10,123 nucleotides of DNA, taken from NCBI GenBank assembly GCA_035591015.1, contig JAXIUW010235063.1, positions 1 through 10,123 on the forward strand. Direction: 5' to 3'. Each line of letters begins with the position of its first letter. Positions within the stretch are counted from its first letter, which is position 1. The notes under the pieces are model-generated. The model saw nothing but the letters and a program-made list of their open reading frames with translations. It did no database searches and had not been told where the DNA came from. The position numbers and the translations under genes were made by a program. The stretch is from Cephalothrix simula (lineage: Eukaryota > Nemertea > Palaeonemertea > Archinemertea > Cephalotrichidae). Shown piece by piece: positions 1 to 8,340 of this stretch.

Positions 1-1000
1 GAATGTCTTACGCCGCTTAGCACAATTTCGACCATTTCCGCCATGCGCAGGGGTATGTTTTTGAGTAAGTAAGTGGTCTAATAAATTCGAAAACTTCACT
101 TACTTACGAAACTTGCTCCGGACAAATACGCCTCATGATAACATCAACCGATTTTGCACTTCGTTTTTATGTACACAAATGGATGGAAAAATGGATGAGG
201 CACCGTGAAACGTAAAAATTTTGCCCCCCCCCCCTCATCGAGATCTCATAGAGAAGGGGCATCAGAGCCCCTTAGGCCTTAACACTATACATTTTTGGAG
301 AGGGCAAGAAAAGTTACACACCATCGGAGGGTTTTTTAATTTCTTGTCCCAACTGGTGGCGCATGTGTAGAAAAAATTCGAAAATAGTCTAAGTGACATT
401 TTTAGTTGTCGGATGTTAAGGAAACACCCCGAATCGTTCAGGTTAAGCCAAAACTAGCTACAATAGGTTGTTTGGCATGTCAAGCAAGTGACCAAATTAC
501 CGGAGTCTTAGGTGCAAACTAGCCACCTCTGGTTCAATTCATTTCAAGGCTCATATGGGATTATATGACCGTTGACTGATCCCCACGAGTCATCAGATGG
601 AGATGTTATTAAGAACCCAAGAATATAAGCCAATATTTGCTATATTTAGTATGCTTGATATTCCAAACAACATATTTTCGCGGTGTTCCTTAATTAACGT
701 CCGACCACTAAAAGGGGGTACATTTTCACACATATTGCGATACCATTCCCCACAGGTAGGGGCAAAACATTTATAAACCCTTCCACATGATGTGTAACTT
801 TTTTGTAAAATCATCTTTCATGCCAACATATATATTTATCCAAAACATAGCTTATTAGGCGCAGTATTCTTAAGTTAATTATGGATGTTTTATCTGTAGA
901 ATAACTGACACTAATAATTACTAGAAAAGAAAAATTAGAAGGCAAAACAAGCATCAGCTAGAATTCATCATCATCGATTTTCTAGTACAGCGATAGGCGA
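1..1000. other. Non-coding sequence, probably intron
   Basis: No exon could be recognised on either strand. If the FERM exon at 1452-1556 belongs to a working gene, this is its downstream intron, because the gene runs right to left. The next conserved FERM block, expected to start with a His-Trp-Leu motif, was looked for on the minus strand and not found here. Visible items are an 11-base C run at 224-234 and the hairpin at 65-107. A 73-codon minus-strand frame at 593-814 has no recognisable motif or splice signals. Confidence 0.6.
65..107. repeat. Perfect 11-bp inverted repeat (hairpin)
   Basis: GTAAGTAAGTG at 65-75 is exactly mirrored by CACTTACTTAC at 97-107, leaving a 21-base spacer. The arms are themselves short GTAA/TTAC repeats, so this may be simple-sequence drift rather than a functional structure. 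Confidence 0.6.
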
Positions 1001-1059
1001 GCGGGGATTTTGAACCTTCGCTATATTGAAGTGGGCACTATGCCACTCGATCTGACTGC
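1001..1059 (-). repeat. tRNA-Ser-like fossil (SINE head or tRNA pseudogene)
   Basis: Read on the minus strand, the segment starts GCAGTCAGATCGAGTGGCAT, which resembles the 5' half of a serine tRNA (acceptor GCAGTC, then the A box around CGAGTGG). It ends with a B-box-like GGTTCAAAATCC that carries one extra A relative to the GGTTCRANTCC consensus. The distance between the two boxes is close to that in a tRNA. No 3' acceptor strand pairing with GCAGTC follows, and the middle is too short for the long variable arm of a serine tRNA, so this is not a working tRNA. It is most likely the head of an old tRNA-derived SINE, whose body would continue leftward towards about 930. A decayed tRNA copy is the alternative. 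Confidence 0.5.
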
Positions 1060-1382
1060 AAGCAAACATTTTTATAAATCTCCTTTATTGCTGCTATCCA
1101 AACACGTGACATTTTTTTTCCTGTGTTTGACTGGAACACCCCACTAAATCATGCAGCCTATCTTATTGAAACAGTTTTTTGTGACACTCACAATATAGTT
1201 TAAATAGTTTAATTCACATATATTTCATTCATATTTATAAATTATTCAATTTCAGACAGATGGGTTTTCTGCCAGATGAATAAGTTAATCTATACTATAT
1301 TTGCCCTAGTTTTAAATTACAGGGCTTAATTCCAGTCACATAGATTGGTCTACGGCTAATATCCTTTTTCGAGACAACATCA

Positions 1383-1595
<213 letters not shown>

Positions 1596-1757
1596 TTAAA
1601 CCTCCGCTAGGAGTGCGCCGCATAATACTTTTGTTCTGAAGTTCTGAATAGTTTAGTTGTCCTATTTTAGGAAATGGGTATAAAAGCATGAAATTAAGCG
1701 CAAAAGTTCTTTTTGGGGTACAAAACTAAAAACATTGCAACCTATTTGTCCTATTTA

Positions 1758-2040
1758 TGACGTCATTCTCATAATTCAAAATGGCGGCCTAAATTAATAT
1801 TCTAGTAATTTAATAACTTCTAGATATTAAACAAGGTGTCGTATCGACTAATTTGGGCTCAAAATAAGCCATAGCCGTTTGTTCAATGATACCCTGTGAC
1901 GTCATAATCCAAAATCGTGACCAAAATGGGTATTCTTTACTTTTATAACCTCTAGATAAGATATTATATTGAATAAGGTAAAAACATTTTGTTTGGATGA
2001 AGTCATGTGACGTCACGAATCAAATATGGCTTTATTACTG
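1758..2040. repeat. Diverged tandem repeat with TGACGTCA palindromes
   Basis: Three perfect TGACGTCA palindromes at 1758, 1897 and 2008 (spacings 139 and 111) are each followed by an AATTCAAAATGG-like stretch: TTCAAAATGGCGG, ATCCAAAATCG and AATCAAATATGGC. In the first two units a second shared block follows, TAATAACTTCTAGATA at about 1811 and TTATAACCTCTAGATA at about 1943. The order of blocks is kept while the spacing varies, which fits an old tandem repeat with insertions and deletions. TGACGTCA is also the consensus cAMP-response element, but nothing shows that it acts as one here. Confidence 0.5.
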
Positions 2041-3080
2041 ATTTCTCTGGCATTACATGTATGGTATTGTAGATCCCTTTGATCCCCAAAGTATACCTCC
2101 AACTACTGGAACATCTTTCATTCTCGATAACTTAAGAACACTGTTGTCAAAACACGGAAACACAGCATATCTCAGTAGAGAATTAGTTGTTCAAGAGATT
2201 ATGTTTATGTTTATGTTGAGTATCAAGGCGAAATGACTATCAGACGGAGCATTGATTTGAGCATGTTGAGTATCATCAACTTGAGATATTTTATGATGCA
2301 ACGAAAGTGTTCCGAATGATAATGCGATCTGCTGGAGTGTTATATATGTTCCCGTGTTCTAGTAGTGTGCTAAAGATGTTCTAGAATTCCGAATAACATG
2401 TCTGGTCAGTGCGACAATTACAAAATATTTTTTAATTCCAACAGAGTGACCCTTTTTGCAGTGTAACGTTTTCAATTTCAAATGTTAATACCCAGATAAA
2501 TTGCCGGTGAATTAGGATCAGATCATGTGATGAACTGTCCATGTGACCGGGCTGTGACGTAAATCACTAGAAAAAATTAAAATACCGGTATAACATTTAC
2601 TCCGAACTCCTTCAATATGTTATTTTGAGAGCCAGCATTAATCATGATAGAGTGTCCAATTTATCAAAGCAATAGCACCTAATGGCTTTTTAAAACACCA
2701 ATTCCCGAGTTACTGAGAATTAGAACAAGTGAAAAGCTCAAATAAAACCAAGAACATGACAATGATTTTGAAGTTAATATAATGAAAAACAAAAAATTAA
2801 AGGGGATTAGAAGATGATGATTCGGTGAATGGTGCAGGAAAGTCAAGATAAAATTCGTGAAAGTGAACTTTTGAATCTGGAAAATTTTTTATATCAGCTA
2901 ACCAGGGGATCATTACATTTTTCCATGCCCTTGAACCAACCTCTTTTCGAGCAGTTATTTGATATTTGAAGCTGAAAGGACAAAACTGAGCACACCGCAC
3001 CCAGAAATTCATTTCGTTTCATACACCCCATTGCTGTACTTATATTTCCGCGTTTGTACAGCGCTCCTATCGTAAAAAGG
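2041..3080. other. Non-coding stretch, probably intron
   Basis: AT-rich sequence without a recognised gene. A 13-base direct repeat, ATGTTGAGTATCA, occurs at 2213-2225 and 2263-2275, exactly 50 bases apart, next to a short run of TTATGT units. A 71-codon minus-strand frame (2797-3012) has an acceptor-like pyrimidine tract ending CAG at 2972-2974, but its peptide matches no family that could be recognised and no partner exon or poly(A) signal was seen. Confidence 0.5.
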
Positions 3081-3119
3081 TGTGCTCAATAAAGAGTCCT
3101 TGAAAAGCAGGATCCCAAC

Positions 3120-3371
3120 TAGGACATATTTGATTGATGTTCGGCCTTCGTCTCAAAGTCGAGACATACCACGGTACAAGACCTTTAGGCGTGAGCTCTC
3201 CAGAGGAGGAACCGAAGTGCACCACCAGCGTCGTCTAATCACCGGCACGTACATCCTACAGGCCTTTGATATCCAAGTTAGAGGACACTGGGGACCAAAA
3301 TCTTGTGTCAGTGGCGAACCCACGATTTCCGATTGTGGAGCCAAGTCTCTTACCAACCGAGCTAAGTAGGG
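3120..3371 (-). mobile_element. tRNA-derived SINE
   Basis: On the minus strand the element starts with a tRNA-like head. A seven-base acceptor-like CCCTACT at 3371-3365 is followed by the A box TAGCTCGGTTGGTAAGAG (3364-3347) and the B box GTGGGTTCGCC (3323-3313). The roughly 50-bp spacing matches a real tRNA. A body of about 190 bases, noticeably more GC- and CpG-rich than the surroundings, follows to about 3120, and possibly to about 3080. Such elements are transcribed by RNA polymerase III and moved by a partner LINE. The body was not matched to a named SINE central domain, the 3' end is unclear, and no clear target-site duplication was found. The left arm of the neighbouring foldback element begins within or right beside the head. 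Open frames crossing this region on both strands are by-products of the GC-rich repeat. Confidence 0.7.
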
Positions 3372-3836
3372 GAAAAAGGAGGGTTTCAGCGCAATTTCTA
3401 TTTTTGGCGGAAAAATGATGAGGTAGTGGGGTGAACCATACATATTTAGAAAGCTTATGACGTCAGCATGATAATACATGTATTTGATTCTGTGTACGCA
3501 ATTTCCTGGTAAAGTACGGCTTAACAGAGGCGCCAAACCGCGGAAAAATGATGAGGTAGTGGGGTGAACCATACATACATATTTAGAAAGCTTATGACGT
3601 CAGCATGATAATACATGTATTTGATTCTGCGCATGCACCTTCCTGGTCCCAGTACGGATTAACAGAGGCGCTAAACCGCGGCTTGTGAACTAGGCGGCTA
3701 AATACTGGTGGTAAAATCCTTACATTTTGCTCTAAACACTCTGTAAAGAGCAAATGCTCTATATGCTCTGAAAAGCGACGCACTTCCTCCCTCTGACAAA
3801 AGAGGTTAAACAGTAAATACAGGCGATAGAGTATAT
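3361..3836 (+). repeat. Left inverted arm of foldback element
   Basis: 476 bases long against 339 for the right arm. Nearly all of the excess is an internal duplication at 3408-3678. It includes two TGACGTCA palindromes (3458 and 3595), the block GGTGGTAAAATCCTTACATT and the inner end CAGTAAATACAGGCGATAGA, all mirrored in the right arm apart from the exact TGACGTCA. Confidence 0.85.
3408..3678 (+). repeat. Tandem duplication inside the left arm
   Basis: Unit A is 3408-3540 (133 bp) and unit B is 3541-3678 (138 bp). Both start CGGAAAAATGATGAGGTAGT and end in (G/T)(C/T)CAAACCG- or GCTAAACCG-type sequence. Unit B has an extra ATAC (CATACATACATATTT against CATACATATTT) and one further base near CTGGT. 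Unit B matches the right arm better at GCGCATGCACCTTCCTGGT, so unit A appears to be the diverged or extra copy. The right arm has a single unit. Confidence 0.85.
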
Positions 3837-3922
3837 ACCCTTTGCCCGGTCATCTAAGTTAAAAGACACATACCCAAACATAACCATTATAACAAAAGGT
3901 TACAGTGACCGGAAGTCTTTAT

Positions 3923-4320
3923 GCTCTTTGTAATTTTTGGTACATACTCTCTAAGCTCTTTGTTATTTTTATTACATACTCTATAAGCTCTTTGTTACTT
4001 TTAGTACAGACTCTATAAGCTCTATGTTATTTTTAGTGCATAATATCTCGGTCCTTTGTTATTTTTGGTACATAATCTCTAGGTCCTTTGTTATTTTTAG
4101 TATATACTCTCTAGGCTCTTGGTTATTTTGGGTAAAAGCTCTCTAGGTCCTTTGTTATTTTTGGTACATAGTCTCTAGGCTCTTGGTTATTTTGGGTAAA
4201 AACCTTTGTTATTTTTAGTACATACTCTCTAGGCTCTTTGTTATTTTGGGTATAAGCTCTCTTGACTCTGTTATTTTATTTAAAAACGCTCTAGGTTCTT
4301 TTTCTAGGTCCTTGAGACGC
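3923..4320 (+). repeat. 32-bp minisatellite, about 12 copies
   Basis: The consensus unit is close to GCTCTTTGTTATTTTTAGTA followed by CATACTCTCTAG. Exact 32-base periodicity holds from 3923 to 4178. A copy at 4179-4200 is shortened by 10 bases, full copies follow at 4201-4232 and 4233-4264, then a 30-base copy and two decaying fragments end the array. Two subtypes can be told apart: one reading GGTTATTTTGGGTAAAAGCT (4115, 4179, with a close relative at 4233) and one reading GTCCTTTGTTATTTTTGGTA (4051, 4083, 4147, 4201). Confidence 0.9.
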
Positions 4321-4321
4321 A

Positions 4322-4660
4322 AATATACTCTATCGCCTGTATTTACTGTTTAGCCTCTTCAGGCGGTTTTGTCAGAGAGAGGAGGTGCGCCGCTTTTCAG
4401 AGCATATAGAGCATTTGCTCTTTACAGAGCTTTTACTGAGCAAAATGTAAGGATTTTACCACCAGTATATAGCCGCCTAGTTAAAAAGCCGCTGTTTGGC
4501 GCCTGTGTTAAGCCGTACTGAGACCAGGAAGGTGCATGCGCAGAATCAAATACATGTACATGTATTATCATGCTGACATCATGCTGACCCCACTACCTCA
4601 TCACTTTCCCGCCAAAAATATAAATTGCGCTGAACCCCTCCTTTTTCCTCTACTGAGCTA
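4322..4660 (-). repeat. Right inverted arm of foldback element
   Basis: This is the reverse complement of the left arm without the duplication. It lacks the ACCATACATATTTAGAAAGC segment present in both left-arm units and instead has a doubled GTCAGCATGAT motif (read on the minus strand). It also carries ACATGTACATGTA where the left arm has ACATGTA. These differences show that the arms have evolved separately since formation. Confidence 0.85.
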
Positions 4661-4668
4661 TTCCGGCC
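4645..4668 (-). promoter_or_regulatory. tRNA A-box-like end of the foldback element
   Basis: On the minus strand the outer end of the right arm reads GGCCGGAATAGCTCAGTAGA. This strongly resembles the first 20 bases of a tRNA, with TAGCTCAGT matching the RNA polymerase III A-box consensus. It points into the element. No B box was seen at the expected distance, so an intact promoter is unlikely; it may be a captured tRNA or SINE fragment. Confidence 0.4.
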
Positions 4669-4669
4669 G

Positions 4670-4999
4670 CGGAATATGGAATAATTAGTTTAAGTTTTAT
4701 TAAATTCTATTTAATGATTAAGATATATTTGATTTCTATTACCAATATATTTTTGGTAGAATTTCATTAGTCCTTCTGGAGAGAATCACAGAGTCACGCA
4801 TAGAGTATACTCAAGAGAAATTGAGAAGTTCATATAACATAACCAATGCCTAAAAACAACGATGACATTTTACATCTGTTCTCAGAGATGCAGTAACTAT
4901 GACAACATTTTGTACATTTTCACGGCTCTTCTATGAATTCTGCGGCAAATTGTTTTATTAATAAACTGTGATTGTGATTAAAAACTGTCTAGATTCTCA
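4670..4999. other. Non-coding spacer between two elements
   Basis: AT-rich sequence with no gene recognised on either strand. A small hairpin lies at about 4739-4758 (TACCAA mirrored by TTGGTA). Confidence 0.5.
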
Positions 5000-5002
5000 C
5001 TT

Positions 5003-5279
5003 CAACTGAAGCGTTGAGACATCATACAGAATAACCATCTATTCTGCGAACATAAACCAGCTTCATAAACCAAATAACCCACAAATTTCATGCCGTAAAT
5101 TTACAGAACTCAAATTTTTTTTGCGCTTTGGATACCTTATATTGTGGGCAATAATTTCTATTAAAACAAGCGCTCTAAACGCTTTCCGGGCTTGTGAGCT
5201 GCACATTGAAAAACGGGGGTTATTTGGTTCATAATCAAAATTTTTGTGCGGGTTATTCCACGTCTCAACGCTTCAACTG
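5003..5279. mobile_element. MITE-like element with nested inverted repeats
   Basis: Terminal inverted repeats AAGCGTTGAGAC (5009-5020) and GTCTCAACGCTT (5262-5273) are perfect over 12 bases. Inside them, GAATAACC (5029-5036) mirrors GGTTATTC (5251-5258), and AACCAAATAACCC (5068-5080) mirrors GGGTTATTTGGTT (5217-5229). The termini are flanked by the direct repeat CAACTG (5003-5008 and 5274-5279), a candidate 6-bp target-site duplication. At 265 bp with no coding capacity it fits a non-autonomous DNA transposon. The superfamily cannot be fixed, because the TIR and the duplication partly overlap in sequence (CTTCAACTG is repeated over 9 bases) and a second 9-bp repeat, AACTGTCTA, also flanks the element (4983 and 5275). 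Confidence 0.75.
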
Positions 5280-6650
5280 TCTAATAAACATCACTATACG
5301 AGAAATAAGAGACAGTCAATTCGTAAATATAATTGTGTGTATCAGCTGTTTACACAATAATTTATAATAGGATGCTAAATGCAAAATGTTCATTTTTACA
5401 TTACCAACAGGGGGACATTGTAAAAAATGTGCATACACAGATGACATATTTTGCGTAAACTGGGACTTTGACACCCTCCCCACCCTACTTAACCCCCTTT
5501 CTAAGCAATTTTTTGCGTATTTTTGGGAGGGCCATTTTTTACAAATTGTCCGGATTTCACCATTTTAAAAAATTTCGACACCCCCAAAACATTTTTTCTA
5601 CAAAATTTCACAATAACGTCTATGACGTCATACCGCCATTTTGATCATCAGCCCCAAAATATAACGGTATGACGTTATCTTAGATAGAAATGGTTTAATT
5701 GCTGATTTAAATTCCGCAATCGGTTTTTGCGATCTCTAACGGTCTAGGCTGTAATTCAGTTTTTCGCCGCTAGGGGGCGCTACTATGACGTCATAAAATT
5801 CTAATACCCAGATTCTTTACAAGTCAATACCTACCCACCCATGCACAGTTTATTGGGTAAATTCCATAGTTTCCGAGGGGTACATTAGTGGGTATTCTAA
5901 GCTGCAGTTCAATTTTTCAGGCCACTTGTGAATAGGTGATGATACTCTACAGAAATTCCGCCAGATTCCGTGTCTGATTTTAAAGGTATTAAGGTAGAGA
6001 GTAATGTCACGTTAGCATTCCACTATAATAAGTTGCATTTTGTTATACATGGGGACAAACTACATGTAGGTCCAATATCATCATGACGAGATTTCACACT
6101 TTGAATGTCCGTCATTTTAATAACTTCTACGCCTTTTAAAAGTAAAATGCATAACATTTGCAAAATAATTAACACTTCCTATTTCATCGCCTACTTTTCC
6201 CTGATGGCTTCCATTTAACTGTGTTAAAGCATAGTAATTATTCACAGTCACATTCGATCTATTTAAAGCAAATCCTTGTAATTTATTAAAGGAACCGCCT
6301 CGCCACTGCTCTGATGGGGATGAAATCCCAGTTAAAGGTCCGTTATTTGAAGAAAACTAAATGCTTTAAGAAAAAGTTCATTATAAAAAAATACAAAGCG
6401 GTACTTGTTGTGTTATTAAGTGTTACATTTTTATTTCAACTCTAGCATTCTACTTACAGCTTATGTGCAATCACGAACGATTCATAAACGGTTCTTTTAA
6501 TCTCCCTGTGAACAGTGAAAATCAAATCATTATTTTTTACTCAATGTAAATCCTTTTATTGAGTACGAATATTTTGATGAATTTAATAGGAGTACTTTAA
6601 GGGCTGACCAAAACATAAAATTTCTGCTATTAGGTTAGGTTGTCTGGACC
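5280..6650. other. Unassigned non-coding sequence
   Basis: No gene recognised. At about 5388-5426 an imperfect hairpin pairs CATTTTTACA with TGTAAAAAATG. A 60-codon plus-strand frame at 5386-5568 runs through C-, T- and A-rich low-complexity sequence and is not believed. Further right the sequence is AT-rich and featureless apart from the ten-base palindrome CTACATGTAG near 6060, which recurs near 6797. Confidence 0.5.
5623..5677. repeat. Inverted repeat containing TGACGTCA
   Basis: TGACGTCATACCG at 5623-5635 is mirrored by CGGTATGACGTTA at 5665-5677, 12 of 13 positions pairing around a 29-base loop. A further TGACGTCA lies at 5786. The left arm contains the CRE-type palindrome itself. It may be the core of a short repeat family. 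Confidence 0.5.
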
Positions 6651-6653
6651 ATG

Positions 6654-6980
6654 TTATGCTACAGTATTGCCTTTTGGCCATGTGCCTGTTGACCATGGCA
6701 CCAAGTCATACCTTGGAAATGCATTGGCCATGCAGGTGTGACAGAGATCTTTGTCCATGGCCTTTGTCGTAGTTGTATAACATGTCATACACTGAACTAC
6801 ATGTAGGACATTCACCCTGGGTGGACATCCATCACTGTCGACACGATAAAAATATACAGCTGCAATTGGCATCCCTGCTGGACAGGCATCTTTTCACACT
6901 CGGGACTTAAAAATGTATCAGACATCAGACATGGTTGACTTGGTGGCATCATAGATACGGTAGCCCCAGCAATGCAATAT
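6654..6980 (-). pseudogene. Possible cysteine-rich exon, frame-shifted
   Basis: No family was recognised. On the minus strand an acceptor-like ATATAATTTTAG ends at 6981. The sequence then reads in one frame as a peptide starting YCIAGATVSMMPPSQPC and continuing to SPECEK near 6886. The adjacent frame is open from 6893 to a TAA at 6654-6656, with CPAGMPIAAVYFYRVDSDGC and later QCMTCYTTTTKAMDKDLCHTC. A frame switch near 6885-6893 would join two cysteine-rich stretches. The segment is clearly richer in G and C than its flanks, and the second frame uses ordinary animal codons, which supports a coding origin. It could be a decayed exon of a cysteine-rich extracellular protein, two exons with an unrecognised junction, or chance. 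Both frames also stay open where they overlap (6812-6893). Confidence 0.25.
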
Positions 6981-7049
6981 CTAAAATTATATATGTTTGA
7001 ATCGGTGCACTCTGCAGTTACCCATCCAGCTGCTAACCTATCAGTCAAC

Positions 7050-8270
7050 TTTGGTTAACATACAGTTAACAGCTGTCAAGACTGAGCTATGTCCCATAAT
7101 ATAAAACATACCAGTAATGTTAATATTCAAATCAAAGAAACTAAATAAGACCATAAAAAATTTACGTGGAATGTCTGCATTAGGATGAGAAAAAACGACA
7201 ATTTCTGCATTGCATTTTGATAGAAAACCATAGTACATGCACAGTGTATTAAGCAAATAAATTATTGTCTTAAGGGAGGACCATGAAGAAAACTTAAGTA
7301 AGCTATTTGCGTGATCACTATAAAAGTGCAGATCTCAGAAACTGTCAAATTTGCATTTTTTTTAACTCCTCAACTCCTCGACACATAGCTGTTTGATTTT
7401 CGGAACTTGACTTGCCAATGACTTTTACTATTATTCATAGTATGGCTTAAAAGTTACACTGCACTTGAAAAGTTCTGAGCAGACAGGAGATAATGAGTGA
7501 TCCAGAATTGGCTAGCAAACATGGCTCTACTGCGATTTTTTCTGCCCCATCAAAATCGATATTTTCAAAATCCTAAAATTTTGAGAGAGTACATTTAAAC
7601 AAACAACGCTATTCATTGGATTTCATTCATGTTTTGGTAAAAAAGAATTACCTCAAAACTAAAATTTAGAATTCTCTGTAAACATATCTGTTAAATGCTG
7701 TTATCTTTTATCATAAAACCCCTCCTCCCGAAGCAGGCAGGCTGTAGATCTCCATGCCTATATTCCAGGTCAGCCCTATTCCGAATCACCTCAGATAATC
7801 TTCATCATTTGAAACCATGATCATATGGGAAATCCATACTGCAAAGGATGTCATATCTGCCGAAAGTATGGGGCAGGAGGGGGTCTGGGGGAGGATGCAA
7901 CCCTCCTCCATGGGCCCTGGTGGGCGGTCAAATGATTTTAAGCATATCTCTGCCAAAAAACACTAATCCGAGCAACTAAAATATCGGCATCAAATTTGTT
8001 GAAAAAACATGGTCGTGAAGTTACCACCGAGTAGGTAGAGAAAAATTATGATGATGATAACTTATAAAACGACTTCGATGATTTGATTGGCTACTCGGCA
8101 TAGATCTGAGAAGATTTAACGAATTAGCCATCGCGTTACATTGATTTTGAGACTAAAAACTTTAGTGTTGTATGAGACAATAAATCTCTGACGACAAGTT
8201 ACAAACTTTACGAGAATGAAATGTTACGACTGGTGTTTTCTTTGTAAGTTAGAGAGTTGGTTGATCTTTT
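7050..8270. other. Unassigned non-coding sequence
   Basis: No gene recognised. A GC-rich island at about 7866-7925 contains GGAGGATGCAACCCTCC, a short hairpin, within a G-rich then C-rich run, and probably belongs to a dispersed repeat. CCGAGTAG (8027-8034) is mirrored by CTACTCGG (8091-8098). Confidence 0.45.
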
Positions 8271-8278
8271 TCTGACTC

Positions 8279-8340
8279 CCTGCCAAAATTTCAAGCTGCC
8301 GTAAATTTTCGGCAGGATTTTTGGTCAGCTTACCAAAAAT
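8279..8340. repeat. Two adjacent hairpins
   Basis: CCTGCCAAAATTT (8279-8291) pairs with AAATTTTCGGCAGG (8303-8316) with a single bulged base. An alternative inner stem pairs CTGCCG (8296-8301) with CGGCAG (8310-8315). Directly after it, ATTTTTGGT (8317-8325) pairs perfectly with ACCAAAAAT (8332-8340) around a six-base loop. A 109-codon minus-strand frame (8224-8553) crosses this region but shows no recognisable domain. Confidence 0.6.

Larger units (their letters stand above)
3361..4660. mobile_element. Foldback-type element with minisatellite core
   Basis: Two long inverted arms (3361-3836 and 4322-4660) surround a spacer that is mostly a 32-bp tandem repeat. The arms align along their whole length by eye, starting with AGCTAAGTAGGGGAAAAAGG on the left and AGCTCAGTAGAGGAAAAAGG on the reverse complement of the right, and ending with ACAGTAAATACAGGCGATAG on both. 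There is no transposase frame, so any movement would depend on enzymes from elsewhere. Long arms with internal tandem repeats are the classic foldback architecture, known in Drosophila and sea urchins; membership of a named family is not claimed. No target-site duplication could be seen at either end, which leaves the exact termini and the transposition mechanism open. The right end carries a tRNA A-box-like sequence, described separately. Confidence 0.85.

Noticed and set aside
593-814. 73-codon minus-strand frame with several cysteines
   Set aside because: No family spacing of cysteines, no convincing splice sites, and a length not surprising for chance.
2797-3012. 71-codon minus-strand frame with an acceptor-like tract ending CAG at 2972-2974
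   Set aside because: No recognisable motif, no partner exon, no poly(A) signal after the stop, and ordinary local base composition.
3082-3369. 95-codon open frame on the plus strand
   Set aside because: It lies antisense to the SINE and ends in its tRNA head; the peptide resembles no protein family.
3153-3572. 139-codon open frame on the minus strand, the longest in the window
   Set aside because: It runs across the junction of the SINE and the foldback arm and has no domain; it is a by-product of GC-richer repeats.
3923-4320. CRISPR array (regular 32-bp repeats)
   Set aside because: The units are directly adjacent with no unique spacers, vary among themselves, and sit in animal-type DNA; this is a minisatellite.
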